Source: Pseudomonadota bacterium | GTDB lineage: Bacteria; Pseudomonadota; Gammaproteobacteria; Burkholderiales; Gallionellaceae | Direction of reading: 5' to 3' | Assembly (NCBI GenBank): GCA_021787435.1 | Contig: JAJYLY010000006.1 | Location: 1 to 64,000 of the forward strand | DNA: 64,000 nt | Part shown: in pieces, positions 1-8,719 of the stretch | Numbering within the stretch: the stretch's first letter is position 1 | Layout of the letters: the number at the start of each line of letters is the position of its first letter | Translations under genes and position numbers: made by a program | Notes under the pieces: generated by a model | Seen by the model: the letters and a program-made list of their open reading frames with translations, nothing else | What the model was told of the DNA's origin: nothing | The model's database searches: none

Positions 1-1
1 T

Positions 2-103
2 GCCTGGCTGAAAGATACGCTGGAAAAACTTCCCGTCTGGACCATGCGTCGCATCGACGAGCTGTTGCCGATCAAACCGTCAGCACAAATCACGCCGACT
101 TAA
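2..103 (+). mobile_element. IS66-family transposase, C-terminal end (cut by window edge)
   Basis: The last 33 codons of a reading frame that enters from the left edge. The translated tail contains the segment RRIDELLP, which is the typical C-terminal signature of IS66-type (TnpC) DDE transposases. The stop TAA is at 101-103. The frame fits no other gene here, and the sequence just after the stop looks like an IS66 terminal inverted repeat. Only the tail is visible, so whether the element is complete cannot be judged. Confidence 0.7.
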
Positions 104-105
104 CA

Positions 106-127
106 GGTGGTGCGGCTGCACGCTTAC
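106..127. repeat. Probable right terminal inverted repeat of the IS66-type element
   Basis: Directly after the transposase stop the sequence runs to CGCTTAC at 121-127. Its reverse complement begins GTAAGCG, as IS66-family ends usually do. The left end lies outside the window, so pairing of the two ends and the target duplication could not be checked. Confidence 0.5.
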
Positions 128-356
128 GCAATACTGGAATGGGTACCGGTTGCGCACGTTGCGTGCTCAGTGAATTGCTTCGAATGCGATCTATGCTGTG
201 GTTGCGGAAAGAATGTTTTTCATCCAGATACTTCAGGGCATCGATCTTTACCAGTAAGGCGAACTCAATTCCCGCGTCGCCCTGAGGAGCGGTGCTGTGT
301 GTCTCTCACTTCTGGCGGAGAGCAACTGATTGAGTACCAGTGTGTTAGTGATGCTG
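128..356. other. Short gap between the IS66 end and sspD, possible gene remnant
   Basis: There is no complete gene. On the minus strand a frame without a start codon runs from about 309 down to the IS end and encodes a protein-like stretch (IEFALLVKIDALKYLDEKH). It could be the remnant of a gene downstream of sspD that the IS66 insertion cut. This is weak evidence from translation alone. Confidence 0.3.
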
Positions 357-1199
357 CTACTTGTGGCACACGATGCAAGCTCCACCACCTTCATCTTCCC
401 CATAGACATCGTCGATGTCTTCGGGGCAGGCTCGAATGGGGCGCAGGGGGTTGATGGGAATACTCGCCCGAATGCGCTCCCTGCGACGCTCAAAGTCTTC
501 AATAATTTGAGCCATGCGTTCCGGTTGTTCCAATTCGGTCAGCGATTCTCCTGAGGACCAGGTGAACGGAGAGCCGTGGTCCAAGGCGTTCTTCTCCATG
601 GCTTTAGCATCTTCGAATGCCTCTGGATGACGCTCTTTGAGCCGTACCCATTCGATTTTCTGCTGAAAAAAACAGAAGGTACAGCCGCTACGTGAACGCC
701 ACTCGTAATACTTTGGATAACCCACGCCAGAGGATTCCAAAATGTCCATCACACCCGGCTTATCAATGCCTTCTTCGCGGAATGGTAGCTTGATAATCAG
801 ATTGTCATTCTTAGACGAATAGCCCTCGCGATAATCCTCATCCGCTCGAATAGCCACGTAGGAAGTAACTTTCTCACCAGCGACCAACATTGGCTTGATC
901 CATTGTTCGAACGGACTAAGTTTGAGCTTCCGAGTGCACCAACGGGTTTGGGGGCTTGGTAAGAAGTGATTGTATTCTCGTAGCCAAAAATTGAAGTCTC
1001 GGCGTGGATTTAGCCGTTCAATGGGCTTGCCCAAGTAGCCTTCTAGGCGCCCCAAAAATTCATAGACCTCAGGCAATTCCTTGCCAGTGTCGGTGAAGAA
1101 ATACTCAATATCGAGCTCGGGATGGGCTTGGCGCATATGGACGGCCAATGCGGCGCTGTCCTTGCCTCCAGAAAGACCGAGGACATGGCGTTCAACCAT
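357..1199 (-). CDS. sspD: SspD-like ATP pyrophosphatase / PAPS-reductase-family protein of DNA phosphorothioation
   Basis: A 280-aa protein of the adenine nucleotide alpha-hydrolase (PAPS reductase) superfamily. The PP-loop SGGKDS is at residues 10-15. Cysteines occur as C-T-F-C in the second half and as C-I-V-C at the very C-terminus and could hold an iron-sulfur cluster or carry sulfur. The family relative DndC/SspD activates the DNA backbone by adenylation so that sulfur can replace a non-bridging oxygen. The ATG at 1197-1199 overlaps the sspC stop by 8 bp, so the three genes form one translation-coupled operon. The assignment to SspD rather than another PAPS-reductase-like protein rests on the neighbours. 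Confidence 0.75.
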   Translation of the reverse strand: MVERHVLGLSGGKDSAALAVHMRQAHPELDIEYFFTDTGKELPEVYEFLGRLEGYLGKPIERLNPRRDFNFWLREYNHFLPSPQTRWCTRKLKLSPFEQWIKPMLVAGEKVTSYVAIRADEDYREGYSSKNDNLIIKLPFREEGIDKPGVMDILESSGVGYPKYYEWRSRSGCTFCFFQQKIEWVRLKERHPEAFEDAKAMEKNALDHGSPFTWSSGESLTELEQPERMAQIIEDFERRRERIRASIPINPLRPIRACPEDIDDVYGEDEGGGACIVCHK

Positions 1200-4100
1200 C
1201 GCTTGTCTCCTCGTCGGCAGTTAGACGCATGCCTGCTTTGGCTAGGATTGCGAGCAGAACTTCGGTTCCCAACCCTTGCTTACGCAGTTGGGCAACGATC
1301 TCATCGGCTTTGATCTCCACTGCTTGGCGATGCCGATCCGTAATGGAGAATGAGCGCGAAATTATCTTGGCGCCGGAGCCTGCACCAATTACTACGGCGA
1401 AGGCTTCGCTGTTTGGTTTACGTCCTTTGACTGAGACGAATGCCTCGGCCTGCCTGAATCGAAGGGATACCTTGGAAATCTCTAGCATTGCAGCATCGAT
1501 GTCTCTGTCAGTCCAATCTCGAGGGGGTTTGTTCGCAGCAAGACTCAGGATGCCCTCTATGCTTTCTTTGCTGCCATCGTGTTTTGTAAGCCGTGTGGCA
1601 AAGGAATCCTGGCGTAAATCCCCTGTAATGCCAGAGACAGCTTCGGCGCGCGCGCGCAAACGATCGAGCTGGTCTGCGGGAGCATCCAAAGCCTCAAGCA
1701 TGGCTGCATCTACGCGTCTAAGCATGACATCATAAGCCCCAGCTAGTTCTGCCACGGGGCCTCGAAGCGCATTGACATAGGCGTCTCCATCGTTGGTGTC
1801 CAGCAGGGCAACCAGATCGACAAATAAAACCTTGTGGGGGTCGCTGGCCTTTAGCAACGTGTCGCGTATAGCCCGAGCGCTTTCGCTAAGTTGATGGGTG
1901 CGTTGCGTCCAAACTGGAAGATTAAACACTAGGGCAACCAAGCCACGAGCTGCTTCTAGCGGATCGCGCGCCTCGGCAGCGTGTCCAACCTCAGTAAGGA
2001 TCTCGGCAATGCCCCACAAGATTCGCGCCTTCTCCTCGTCGATTACCACCCAGCGCAGGGAAAATCGGCTTGGGTCTTGCAGATATTCGTCGATGTCAGC
2101 GTCGGTCAGGTGTGGGATGAACATCCCTTCTTTGTAGACGGCCACGTTTGATTTGTGAGCCAGCAGGAACGCGGAAAAGACCACTGGCTGAATTCCAGTC
2201 TTCACTCCATAGGGCGGTGCGCTCCACAGTTTCTGGATGTCGGAAGCGTTTACGCGTGAGGAAGCATTTGCGAATAGGCTCTTGGTTGCCTTCCACAAGT
2301 CGGCCAAACGAGCTTCATCTGCCTCAACCGGGGGCAAGAAGCGCCATTGTTCATGGGCGTCTTGGCGATGAAGTCCAGTACTTCGCAGCAATGTTTCATA
2401 GAGCCCACGCTCGGCTGGAAAGCCCTCAATGCCTAGATGTTCTGAGGCTTCATGACTGAGCATGCGATGCAGCAGGTCGCGCCGCGCCTTTGCGCTGTTG
2501 CTCGACACATTGTCTCGATTGACTAGCTCGCTCCACACCAGCGGTGAGCTTGAGTAAAGCTCGTTGGCCAAGTCGGAGGCAATGGGGGAGAGTCGAGAGC
2601 CTGCTTCGATTGTCTCGTCTCCGCCATCGAACCACTGGGCATTGGTGACGGCTGCTTGGAGCTGTTCTTCTAGGTTGGCTCTAACCGAGGTCAGGCGAGC
2701 ATGAACCTCACGCCGCGCGACGGCATCTCCTTGCAGCTCATGACGGTCTTTGACAGCTTCTAGGGCCACCAGATCAGCGCTGAGTTCCTCGATCCGAGCG
2801 TAGTTTCTCGGAATGCCGATAAGAACTGGCCAAGGATAGCGCCTGGAACTCGCCCGCGCTCTGCGCAGAGCTTCCTTGTTGCCCACGCCTCGGCCGGGTA
2901 GCGCAAGCGCGAAAAGGCCGAACTCACCTTGGGATGGAACGTAATTTCCAGCCAGTCGCTCTGCATCGTCAAGCCGACTGAGGGAAAGGCTCATCCAGCG
3001 CATGGTGCCCGTCTCGTGATAGTGGCGCTTAGCCACTACTGGATGAAGGTCCATCAAGCGAGCGAGATGGTTGTAGTCAACGCCAGGAGAGGCAGCAAGG
3101 GTCTGGGCAATGGCGGAGTCGATGTCGAAGTCGCTGCCCTCGAACACTGACCAAGCTCCGATGTGCTTCTTGAAGAGTGCTACGCGCATCTGAGAAAGCT
3201 CTTCAAGGCCTTTCGCTATCTCGGCTGCAGGTTTCGTGAAGAATATTGTCTCCAGAACTGCAGCATCAGCGGCAAGCCCTGAACCATTGCGGAACAAGTC
3301 AATGATCGCGATGTTCTTGATCAGCTCCACCAAGAACGGATTGCCGGTCTTGGCCTCTGTCCGTTCAACTGCCTCAACAGCTTGCGACCATCGATGTCCA
3401 TCGGGGGAGGCAAGAATCGCCGGCTCCAGGTTCGAGCGCAGGTAGTCCCAGTAGTTGTCGGGGCGATACCAAGAGGCAGACGTCAGTGGAGTTGCTGTCA
3501 GATATGAGTGAAAGCCATGCGGTTCCACGGACGCGAGAAAGCCAAATGTGCTGCGCTCGTTTTGGCCAAACTGTCGTTTTGATATGGGGCCGAGTAGCGC
3601 GGCCATGGCGGGATGAAGGGGCCAGCAGGTTGCCAAGGCTTCTGCAAATTTGCCCCCTACGGCCGGGCGTCGAGCCCTAATAGATTCGGCAATCGCGGTT
3701 GATGCATCCTGCATCCATGGCGGACGACGATCGGCTTCGATGGCGCGTCCAATGAGCTCTACGACTTCGTCACTAGCGGCTACAAACGGCAAGTCGACAT
3801 AGCGGCCCTGGACTTTGGCCCAGTCATCGCGAGTGTCATTGCCAAGGCGCGCGCCATATTGAGCGAAAGACTGATGTAGCACTCCCACGATGACAAGCTT
3901 GCCGTTAGCTCGCGCGGCGGCCTCTGCTAACTCCTGGAAGAAGTAAACATCGTCGCCATGCCCCAAGGCGGATGCTTCAAGGAACTTGCCCATTTCGTCA
4001 AGGATGACGAGGACGCCGTCCTGTGAGTGATCCTCGGCGGTTTGAACCAACTCATTAATGAGGGCGCTGGACGAAACTTTGCGGTTGTCGGTGCCTTTGC

Positions 4101-4518
4101 CTTTGGCCTTGCGAAGGGCGGCGTTAAGTTCAGCGACCACGCTTGACCGCTTACCCACCACCGGTACTATTAGCCATCCTTTGCGAGCGGGGAAGGCTTG
4201 GTTAAAGGCTGGTATTGCGTCAATCTTGAGCGCAGTCCGCGCGAGTGTGCGTAACGTCTTGTCGGGATGAAGAGTGCTTGCCAGACCTACTGCCAATGAC
4301 GACTTTCCCCCCCCAAAAGGGCCTGTCCAAGTGAAAGAGCGCTGATTGGTCTCCGCTACTTGCCTAGACATGCTTTCCAGCACGGAGGTTGCCGTGGAGT
4401 GGCAGATGTAGCCAGCCAACGCGTCATGGCGACCCAAGTCCGCGTCAACACGAATCGAACGTTGGTAATGTCGGGAAATGCGGACAATGTCCGAGAGCAA
4501 CAAATCTTTGTCAGTCAT
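1192..4518 (-). CDS. sspC: SspC-like large P-loop ATPase of the phosphorothioation system
   Basis: About 1,108 aa. Walker A GPFGGGKSS is at about residues 66-74, and a Walker B-like VLVILDEM follows around residues 168-176. The rest is a long alpha-helical protein without recognised enzymatic motifs. In Ssp systems SspC is the ATPase that works with SspB and SspD in modification. The ATG at 4516-4518 is preferred over a TTG at 4530; it leaves an 8-bp overlap with the sspB stop. The Walker A glycine codons contain a run of eight G (4307-4314 on the opposite strand), a possible slippage site. Confidence 0.75.
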   Translation of the reverse strand: MTDKDLLLSDIVRISRHYQRSIRVDADLGRHDALAGYICHSTATSVLESMSRQVAETNQRSFTWTGPFGGGKSSLAVGLASTLHPDKTLRTLARTALKIDAIPAFNQAFPARKGWLIVPVVGKRSSVVAELNAALRKAKGKGTDNRKVSSSALINELVQTAEDHSQDGVLVILDEMGKFLEASALGHGDDVYFFQELAEAAARANGKLVIVGVLHQSFAQYGARLGNDTRDDWAKVQGRYVDLPFVAASDEVVELIGRAIEADRRPPWMQDASTAIAESIRARRPAVGGKFAEALATCWPLHPAMAALLGPISKRQFGQNERSTFGFLASVEPHGFHSYLTATPLTSASWYRPDNYWDYLRSNLEPAILASPDGHRWSQAVEAVERTEAKTGNPFLVELIKNIAIIDLFRNGSGLAADAAVLETIFFTKPAAEIAKGLEELSQMRVALFKKHIGAWSVFEGSDFDIDSAIAQTLAASPGVDYNHLARLMDLHPVVAKRHYHETGTMRWMSLSLSRLDDAERLAGNYVPSQGEFGLFALALPGRGVGNKEALRRARASSRRYPWPVLIGIPRNYARIEELSADLVALEAVKDRHELQGDAVARREVHARLTSVRANLEEQLQAAVTNAQWFDGGDETIEAGSRLSPIASDLANELYSSSPLVWSELVNRDNVSSNSAKARRDLLHRMLSHEASEHLGIEGFPAERGLYETLLRSTGLHRQDAHEQWRFLPPVEADEARLADLWKATKSLFANASSRVNASDIQKLWSAPPYGVKTGIQPVVFSAFLLAHKSNVAVYKEGMFIPHLTDADIDEYLQDPSRFSLRWVVIDEEKARILWGIAEILTEVGHAAEARDPLEAARGLVALVFNLPVWTQRTHQLSESARAIRDTLLKASDPHKVLFVDLVALLDTNDGDAYVNALRGPVAELAGAYDVMLRRVDAAMLEALDAPADQLDRLRARAEAVSGITGDLRQDSFATRLTKHDGSKESIEGILSLAANKPPRDWTDRDIDAAMLEISKVSLRFRQAEAFVSVKGRKPNSEAFAVVIGAGSGAKIISRSFSITDRHRQAVEIKADEIVAQLRKQGLGTEVLLAILAKAGMRLTADEETSDG
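4307..4314. repeat. Eight-base C/G homopolymer inside the sspC Walker A codons
   Basis: An uninterrupted run of eight C on the + strand (eight G on the coding strand) encodes the glycines of GPFGGGKSS. A change of one base would truncate SspC very early. The run is seen directly; its use as a phase-variation switch is inference. Confidence 0.6.
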
Positions 4519-5437
4519 AGGCTCTTCCAATAAGTTCGCTGCGCAACTTGTCGGAGTCGCCGGATTGTTTGTGAACTTGGCGCAGCCCCGCTGTGTCAGT
4601 CCACATCAAATATCCGTCTGTGAGGTCACTCAGCGCCATTAATCGCTCGGCTACTGAGTCCTCGTCGAGCTTGAAAACGCGGCCCGGAGAACCCTCGCCA
4701 TATGAGATCGCCTCGAAGGCCATGGAGCTAAGCCCTTGGGCCGAGCTTTCCCAATAGTCGAGTAGCGCGTAGGCGAATAGTCCATCGTGCAAGGTGGCTT
4801 TGGGGCCTCTGCGGAATGCGTATTGGCCCTTGTGAACCTCTTGCAGCAACCCCAACTCGCCAAGCAGGGGTTCGGCGAAGTCCTCAGGTGAGCCGCCCGC
4901 GAAGCGAGGGGCGTAGCTGCGCAAGCAGGTCTCCAAATCGCGTGAGAGTGTAGAGGAAGAGATGCGTTTCTTCGGATCAATTTTGCGAGCGAAGCCCTCC
5001 AACGGAGCCTCGAGCTCTTGTCGAGTAAATGTGGGCGATGTCACATGGTTAAAAAGCCATCGCCAAGTCGTGGAGCGCGTACCTTTTCCAGCAAGCAACC
5101 AATGGGCATGCCATGCTGTAGACGGGTTCTCTGCGTATGGATCTAGGCCGCCATCGCGCAGAATTTCGTTGGCGATGGGAGAGATTTCAAAGAAGTTGGA
5201 ATCTTCACAGGTATCGCGAAGAATGTCGCATGCCATCGCCCAATGACGAATAGAGCTAACCATATTCTTGCCGACGCCAAATGCTGCGATAGCGTTTTCA
5301 TCGGTAAATGCGGCTTTGGGCACGCGCCCGCCCGCATCTGCTTGGTCGAAGGCTTTCTTGAGCCACATCTGACGCAGCGGGAAGGTCTCATGCCCCGAAA
5401 AATGAACGTGACTGCTTGAGTTTTTTATTGTGCGCAT
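4511..5437 (-). CDS. sspB: SspB-like DUF4007 protein (DNA nickase component of phosphorothioation)
   Basis: A 308-aa protein with the hallmarks of the DUF4007 family near the N-terminus: FSGHETFPLRQMWLKKA, then FGVGKNMVSSIRHWA. From established knowledge SspB of the SspABCD system is a DUF4007 protein with DNA nicking activity needed for single-strand phosphorothioation. It is the first gene of the minus-strand unit sspB-sspC-sspD, starting at an ATG at 5435-5437. No cysteine desulfurase (SspA) lies upstream, so sulfur would have to come from a host IscS-type enzyme or a distant sspA. I see a match to family signatures; the exact role is taken from the family. Confidence 0.75.
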   Translation of the reverse strand: MRTIKNSSSHVHFSGHETFPLRQMWLKKAFDQADAGGRVPKAAFTDENAIAAFGVGKNMVSSIRHWAMACDILRDTCEDSNFFEISPIANEILRDGGLDPYAENPSTAWHAHWLLAGKGTRSTTWRWLFNHVTSPTFTRQELEAPLEGFARKIDPKKRISSSTLSRDLETCLRSYAPRFAGGSPEDFAEPLLGELGLLQEVHKGQYAFRRGPKATLHDGLFAYALLDYWESSAQGLSSMAFEAISYGEGSPGRVFKLDEDSVAERLMALSDLTDGYLMWTDTAGLRQVHKQSGDSDKLRSELIGRAYD

Positions 5438-5628
5438 GGCGTTATTCTACGACAAACTGGTGAGATCCGCCAGTTTAACGGTTTGGTTAAATTAAGGGGC
5501 GTAATTTGAGATAAATATACATATAGTCAATATGTTAAGCACTTAATCTGCCCATTCGCCGTGCACTTAGCAATTCTAAGCGCTTCACAGAACAGAATTT
5601 ACACCGTGAAATAGACACCTTGCCTTGT
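5438..5628. promoter_or_regulatory. AT-rich spacer upstream of sspB, likely promoter region
   Basis: A 191-bp, AT-rich, non-coding stretch separating the upstream 549-aa gene from sspB. It is the only sizeable gap in this minus-strand series and the natural place for an sspBCD promoter. No convincing sigma-70 boxes or terminator hairpin were assigned by eye. Confidence 0.3.
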
Positions 5629-7278
5629 TTATTGAATCGTAGGCATGCAGATATACCTGCTCGCCATCTCTTCAATTAGCCTTTCAACCGCGCGTCTCAG
5701 ATCAAAACATCGTACATTGATAGCTCGCACCATATCCGTACTATCGGCCTGCTCCACAATGAATACCCGGCAGCGAGTATTTTCATTTTCGTTGATTTCG
5801 ACAAAACAGCCTCTGCGGCATCTCTCGCCTCCGTGACCATCGTTGCAAAGTGAAATCGGATCAATTTCACCATTTTCGTCCATCAGATATGGGAGCGGAA
5901 TGACCGGATGTGTATATCCCGGCAGAGTGATCAATTTGGACATTATATTTTTAGCTTGAAGCTTTGCCAGTTTGATCGCGAGTTCAACTCCATCATGAAC
6001 AAACCTGTACTGCCTGGGGTCAAGTTCAGACAAACGGGTGGAGGTCGGCACATGACCGATATCGATGCTTCGTGTATTTCCATTGCTACTGCTGCCTTCG
6101 CCAACGCTTACATTTTCATCCTGTGCGGCGCCCTTCATGAATATCAAAGCGGGAGGATCTGCTGTGTCATAGCGTTCCCGCCATACTTGCTTGTTTAACA
6201 GATCAGGAAAGCGTTGATTGCTCCTGCTCCAGTATTCTTTCTTTGACTTTGATTTCCCGGGATCCGTGTCTGTCAGTGTTTGCGAATTGGTGTCAAAACT
6301 GTTTATGAAGGAAGTCCGCCCTTGATCATCTTGGCCAAGGCTTGTTGAATGGTGTTTTCTGGCACTAATTTTTTGGGAGTTCTCGATCTCGTAGGTCAGT
6401 GACTCAAATGGAAATGGATGGGAACAGGATAGAAGCTTATATACGACGAAGGTTGCGTCCGGTTTCGCGCCATATGATATCCATTTGCCGGAGGCTATCA
6501 GGTCAGTTTCGCCATTGAAAGGAAAGATTGTGTAGGGATAAGCAGGTTCGCCTCGAACGGAAGCAGCTTGGCAAGTATCGTAGATAAGACGGGCAGCATT
6601 CCATGCGGAACGGTCAAGTGCGATACGTCCAAGATCCGTGGAGGACATTCCGGATATGCCTGAAGCCAGCTTCAAGTGGAGATGGCCGGATGATTCGTCT
6701 AAGTGCTTACGCTTCCAGAAATTATCTTCTGAAATTTGCCTTGTAAAAAGAAGCTGCAGCAGTCTGGAAGATGATCCGAAATAAAACCGGATCAATTCGA
6801 TGCAGGGAATGATGATGCGATTGTCATCCGGAAGCGACAAGCTGAGGCAATAGCTTTGCGTTTGCAGAACGTGCCATGGATGTTCCTTGAGTGGGAGCAG
6901 ATATACGCCATTGATGGGCAGGCCGGCCTTGATGAAATCCGTTGTTCCCTTCTTTATTTGAAGTTTTTCGAATTTTTGAATCTGGTAATTCGGAGCATGC
7001 ACGCATTGGCCGTTGTGCCAGATGTCACCGATCCTGACCAAATTTAATATACCAACAGGCAGCCATGCTTGCCTCTGATTGTTCAGGCTGGTTGAATTGG
7101 CAGCCTGCAGCGCGTCGGAATCCTCCGGGTCGCACTGGAGAGGTGAAATTGCGATGCGTATGGAGGGTTGGCTCTTTCGTTGACTGGGCGGGTAACGACA
7201 TTCGCCAAACCAGTCTATGCGCCAGAGACGGTCATCTGGGGTTAATTGCGGTATAGAGAAGGTGGGCGTCAGACTCAT
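5629..7278 (-). CDS. Large uncharacterised island protein (weak TnsE-like features)
   Basis: A 549-aa protein I do not recognise firmly. It has a hydrophobic-aromatic segment around residues 145-165 (IPCIELIRFYFGSSSRLLQL), a hydrophilic Ser/Asp/Lys-rich linker around residues 300-400, and a C-terminal domain with four cysteines, three of them close together (around SLCNDGHGGERCRRGC). The order of an N-terminal ELxR-type segment, acidic linker and basic/Cys C-domain is loosely like Tn7 TnsE proteins, and Tn7-like end repeats may lie just upstream, but the similarity is by eye only. It reads in the same direction as sspBCD and is separated from it by 191 bp. Its base composition is more AT-rich than the core genes, consistent with acquisition. 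Confidence 0.55.
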   Translation of the reverse strand: MSLTPTFSIPQLTPDDRLWRIDWFGECRYPPSQRKSQPSIRIAISPLQCDPEDSDALQAANSTSLNNQRQAWLPVGILNLVRIGDIWHNGQCVHAPNYQIQKFEKLQIKKGTTDFIKAGLPINGVYLLPLKEHPWHVLQTQSYCLSLSLPDDNRIIIPCIELIRFYFGSSSRLLQLLFTRQISEDNFWKRKHLDESSGHLHLKLASGISGMSSTDLGRIALDRSAWNAARLIYDTCQAASVRGEPAYPYTIFPFNGETDLIASGKWISYGAKPDATFVVYKLLSCSHPFPFESLTYEIENSQKISARKHHSTSLGQDDQGRTSFINSFDTNSQTLTDTDPGKSKSKKEYWSRSNQRFPDLLNKQVWRERYDTADPPALIFMKGAAQDENVSVGEGSSSNGNTRSIDIGHVPTSTRLSELDPRQYRFVHDGVELAIKLAKLQAKNIMSKLITLPGYTHPVIPLPYLMDENGEIDPISLCNDGHGGERCRRGCFVEINENENTRCRVFIVEQADSTDMVRAINVRCFDLRRAVERLIEEMASRYICMPTIQ

Positions 7279-7410
7279 GATTGAGTATTGTGCGACGATA
7301 TATGGACACCTGTTTCTATCATCGAGTAGTAGAAATTTTCGTTGATCAGTTTACAAAAAAGGTCGTAATCAACCCTATGTTCATATTTTAGTTAATGCGA
7401 TGTATACAGG

Positions 7411-7470
7411 TAGTTATTCGCAAAAATTTATGTGTATTCGCATTTAACTATATTCATTCGCATATAATTT
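7411..7470. repeat. Three direct repeats with exact 20-bp spacing at the island/lipA boundary
   Basis: ATTCGCA occurs at 7416, 7436 and 7456, exactly 20 bp apart, each inside a similar AT-rich 20-mer. The third copy overlaps the lipA stop codon. Such phased arrays are typical of transposase-binding ends of Tn7-like elements, plasmid iterons or regulator sites. Their place at the sharp change from AT-rich island to core gene suggests an element end, but function is not shown. Confidence 0.6.
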
Positions 7471-8419
7471 TAGAGTTTACAGCAACCCCTGCCAGATGTG
7501 CCTGCTCGTCTGCGTAATAACTTGACCTGACCATCGGGCCGCAGGCGGCGTGGGAAAATCCCATTGCTTTGGCTTCACGCTCGAACATCGCGAAGGTCTC
7601 GGGCGATACATAGCGCAACACAGGCAGGTGGCCATTTGATGGCTGCAGATACTGGCCTAGCGTAAGCATGTCAACGTCATGCGCGCGCAGGTCCGTCATC
7701 ACTTCCAGCACCTCCTCATCACGCTCGCCAAGCCCCAGCATCAGGCCGGATTTCGTGGGTATGCCCGGAAATCGCGTCTTGAAATCCATCAGCAATTTCA
7801 GCGAATGTGCATAGTCGGCACCGGGACGCGCAAGTTTGTATAAACGCGGCACGGTTTCCAGATTGTGGTTGAGCACATCGGGAAGGCTGCTTGACAGCGC
7901 ATCGAGCGCCTCGTTGAGGCGGCCGCGAAAATCGGGCACTAGGATTTCCAGGCGCGTTGCGGGCGAACTCACACGGATCGCGGAAAGACAATCGGAAAAA
8001 TGTTTGGCGCCGCCGTCCCTCAGATCGTCGCGGTCCACGCTGGTGATCACCACGTATTTGAGTTTAAGCAATTCGATGGAATGCGCGAGGTTGGCGGGTT
8101 CATCGCTGTCTGGCGGCTGCGGTTTACCGTGTGCGACGTCGCAGAATGGGCAGCGTCTCGTGCATACGTCGCCCAAAATCATGAAAGTCGCCGTGCCCTT
8201 GCTGAAGCATTCTCCGATGTTGGGGCATGAGGCTTCCTCGCACACCGTGACCAGATTGTGTTCGCGCAGCAGCCGCTTGACGTCGTGATATCCGGTGCCC
8301 GATCCAGTTTTCACGCGTATCCATTCCGGCTTGCGCAGCCGTTCATGCAATTGCACGATCTTGATCGGGTTGCGCGCGGTCTTGGCTGCGCCGGTTTGTT
8401 TGCTTTCAGTGTGGCTCAT
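7454..8419 (-). CDS. lipA: Lipoyl synthase
   Basis: A 321-aa radical SAM enzyme that inserts two sulfurs into protein-bound octanoyl groups. The auxiliary cluster motif CX4CX5C is at C60, C65 and C71, and the SAM-cluster motif CX3CX2C at C86, C90 and C93. The C-terminal RSSY supplies the serine ligand of the auxiliary cluster. Length is normal. The last residues (SKIICE) are encoded by AT-rich codons inside the repeat array at the island edge, so the original C-terminus may have been replaced. lipB lies about 0.8 kb upstream, split off by a small TA pair. Confidence 0.95.
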   Translation of the reverse strand: MSHTESKQTGAAKTARNPIKIVQLHERLRKPEWIRVKTGSGTGYHDVKRLLREHNLVTVCEEASCPNIGECFSKGTATFMILGDVCTRRCPFCDVAHGKPQPPDSDEPANLAHSIELLKLKYVVITSVDRDDLRDGGAKHFSDCLSAIRVSSPATRLEILVPDFRGRLNEALDALSSSLPDVLNHNLETVPRLYKLARPGADYAHSLKLLMDFKTRFPGIPTKSGLMLGLGERDEEVLEVMTDLRAHDVDMLTLGQYLQPSNGHLPVLRYVSPETFAMFEREAKAMGFSHAACGPMVRSSYYADEQAHLAGVAVNSKIICE

Positions 8420-8719
8420 AAATGCTTTCGGATTGAATCAGAATGCTGTAAAACTGGCAGGCTTCAGATAAATGTGGTTATCTGGATTTGCACGATAGCA
8501 ACAGGAAATTCTCTGGGTCTGCGGACTGTTTGTTGGGGTTATTGTACATCAGGTGCAGGTAATGTTAATCCATCCTTCGTTCGGTGGTGGTTAATGGCGG
8601 CATCAGTCTTGGCATCCAGGCACGCATGCTGAGCTTTTCGCGCAGATAAAATCATATGAATTACAAATGATCTAATCGCATGTAGAGTGCTCCTCAAATC
8701 AGTGAGACTTTATGATGCT
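8420..8719. other. Intergenic region between lipA and the DUF4258/YgiT pair
   Basis: About 300 bp with no convincing gene on either strand. The two flanking genes diverge, so promoters for both must lie here. The half nearest 8720 is AT-rich. No strong palindrome or consensus promoter was found by eye. Confidence 0.4.

Noticed and set aside
1192..4530. Reading sspBCD as a classical Dnd or a BREX system
   Set aside because: There is no DndE-like, PglX or PglZ protein. The DUF4007 gene with a single large ATPase and PAPS-reductase-like protein fits Ssp better.
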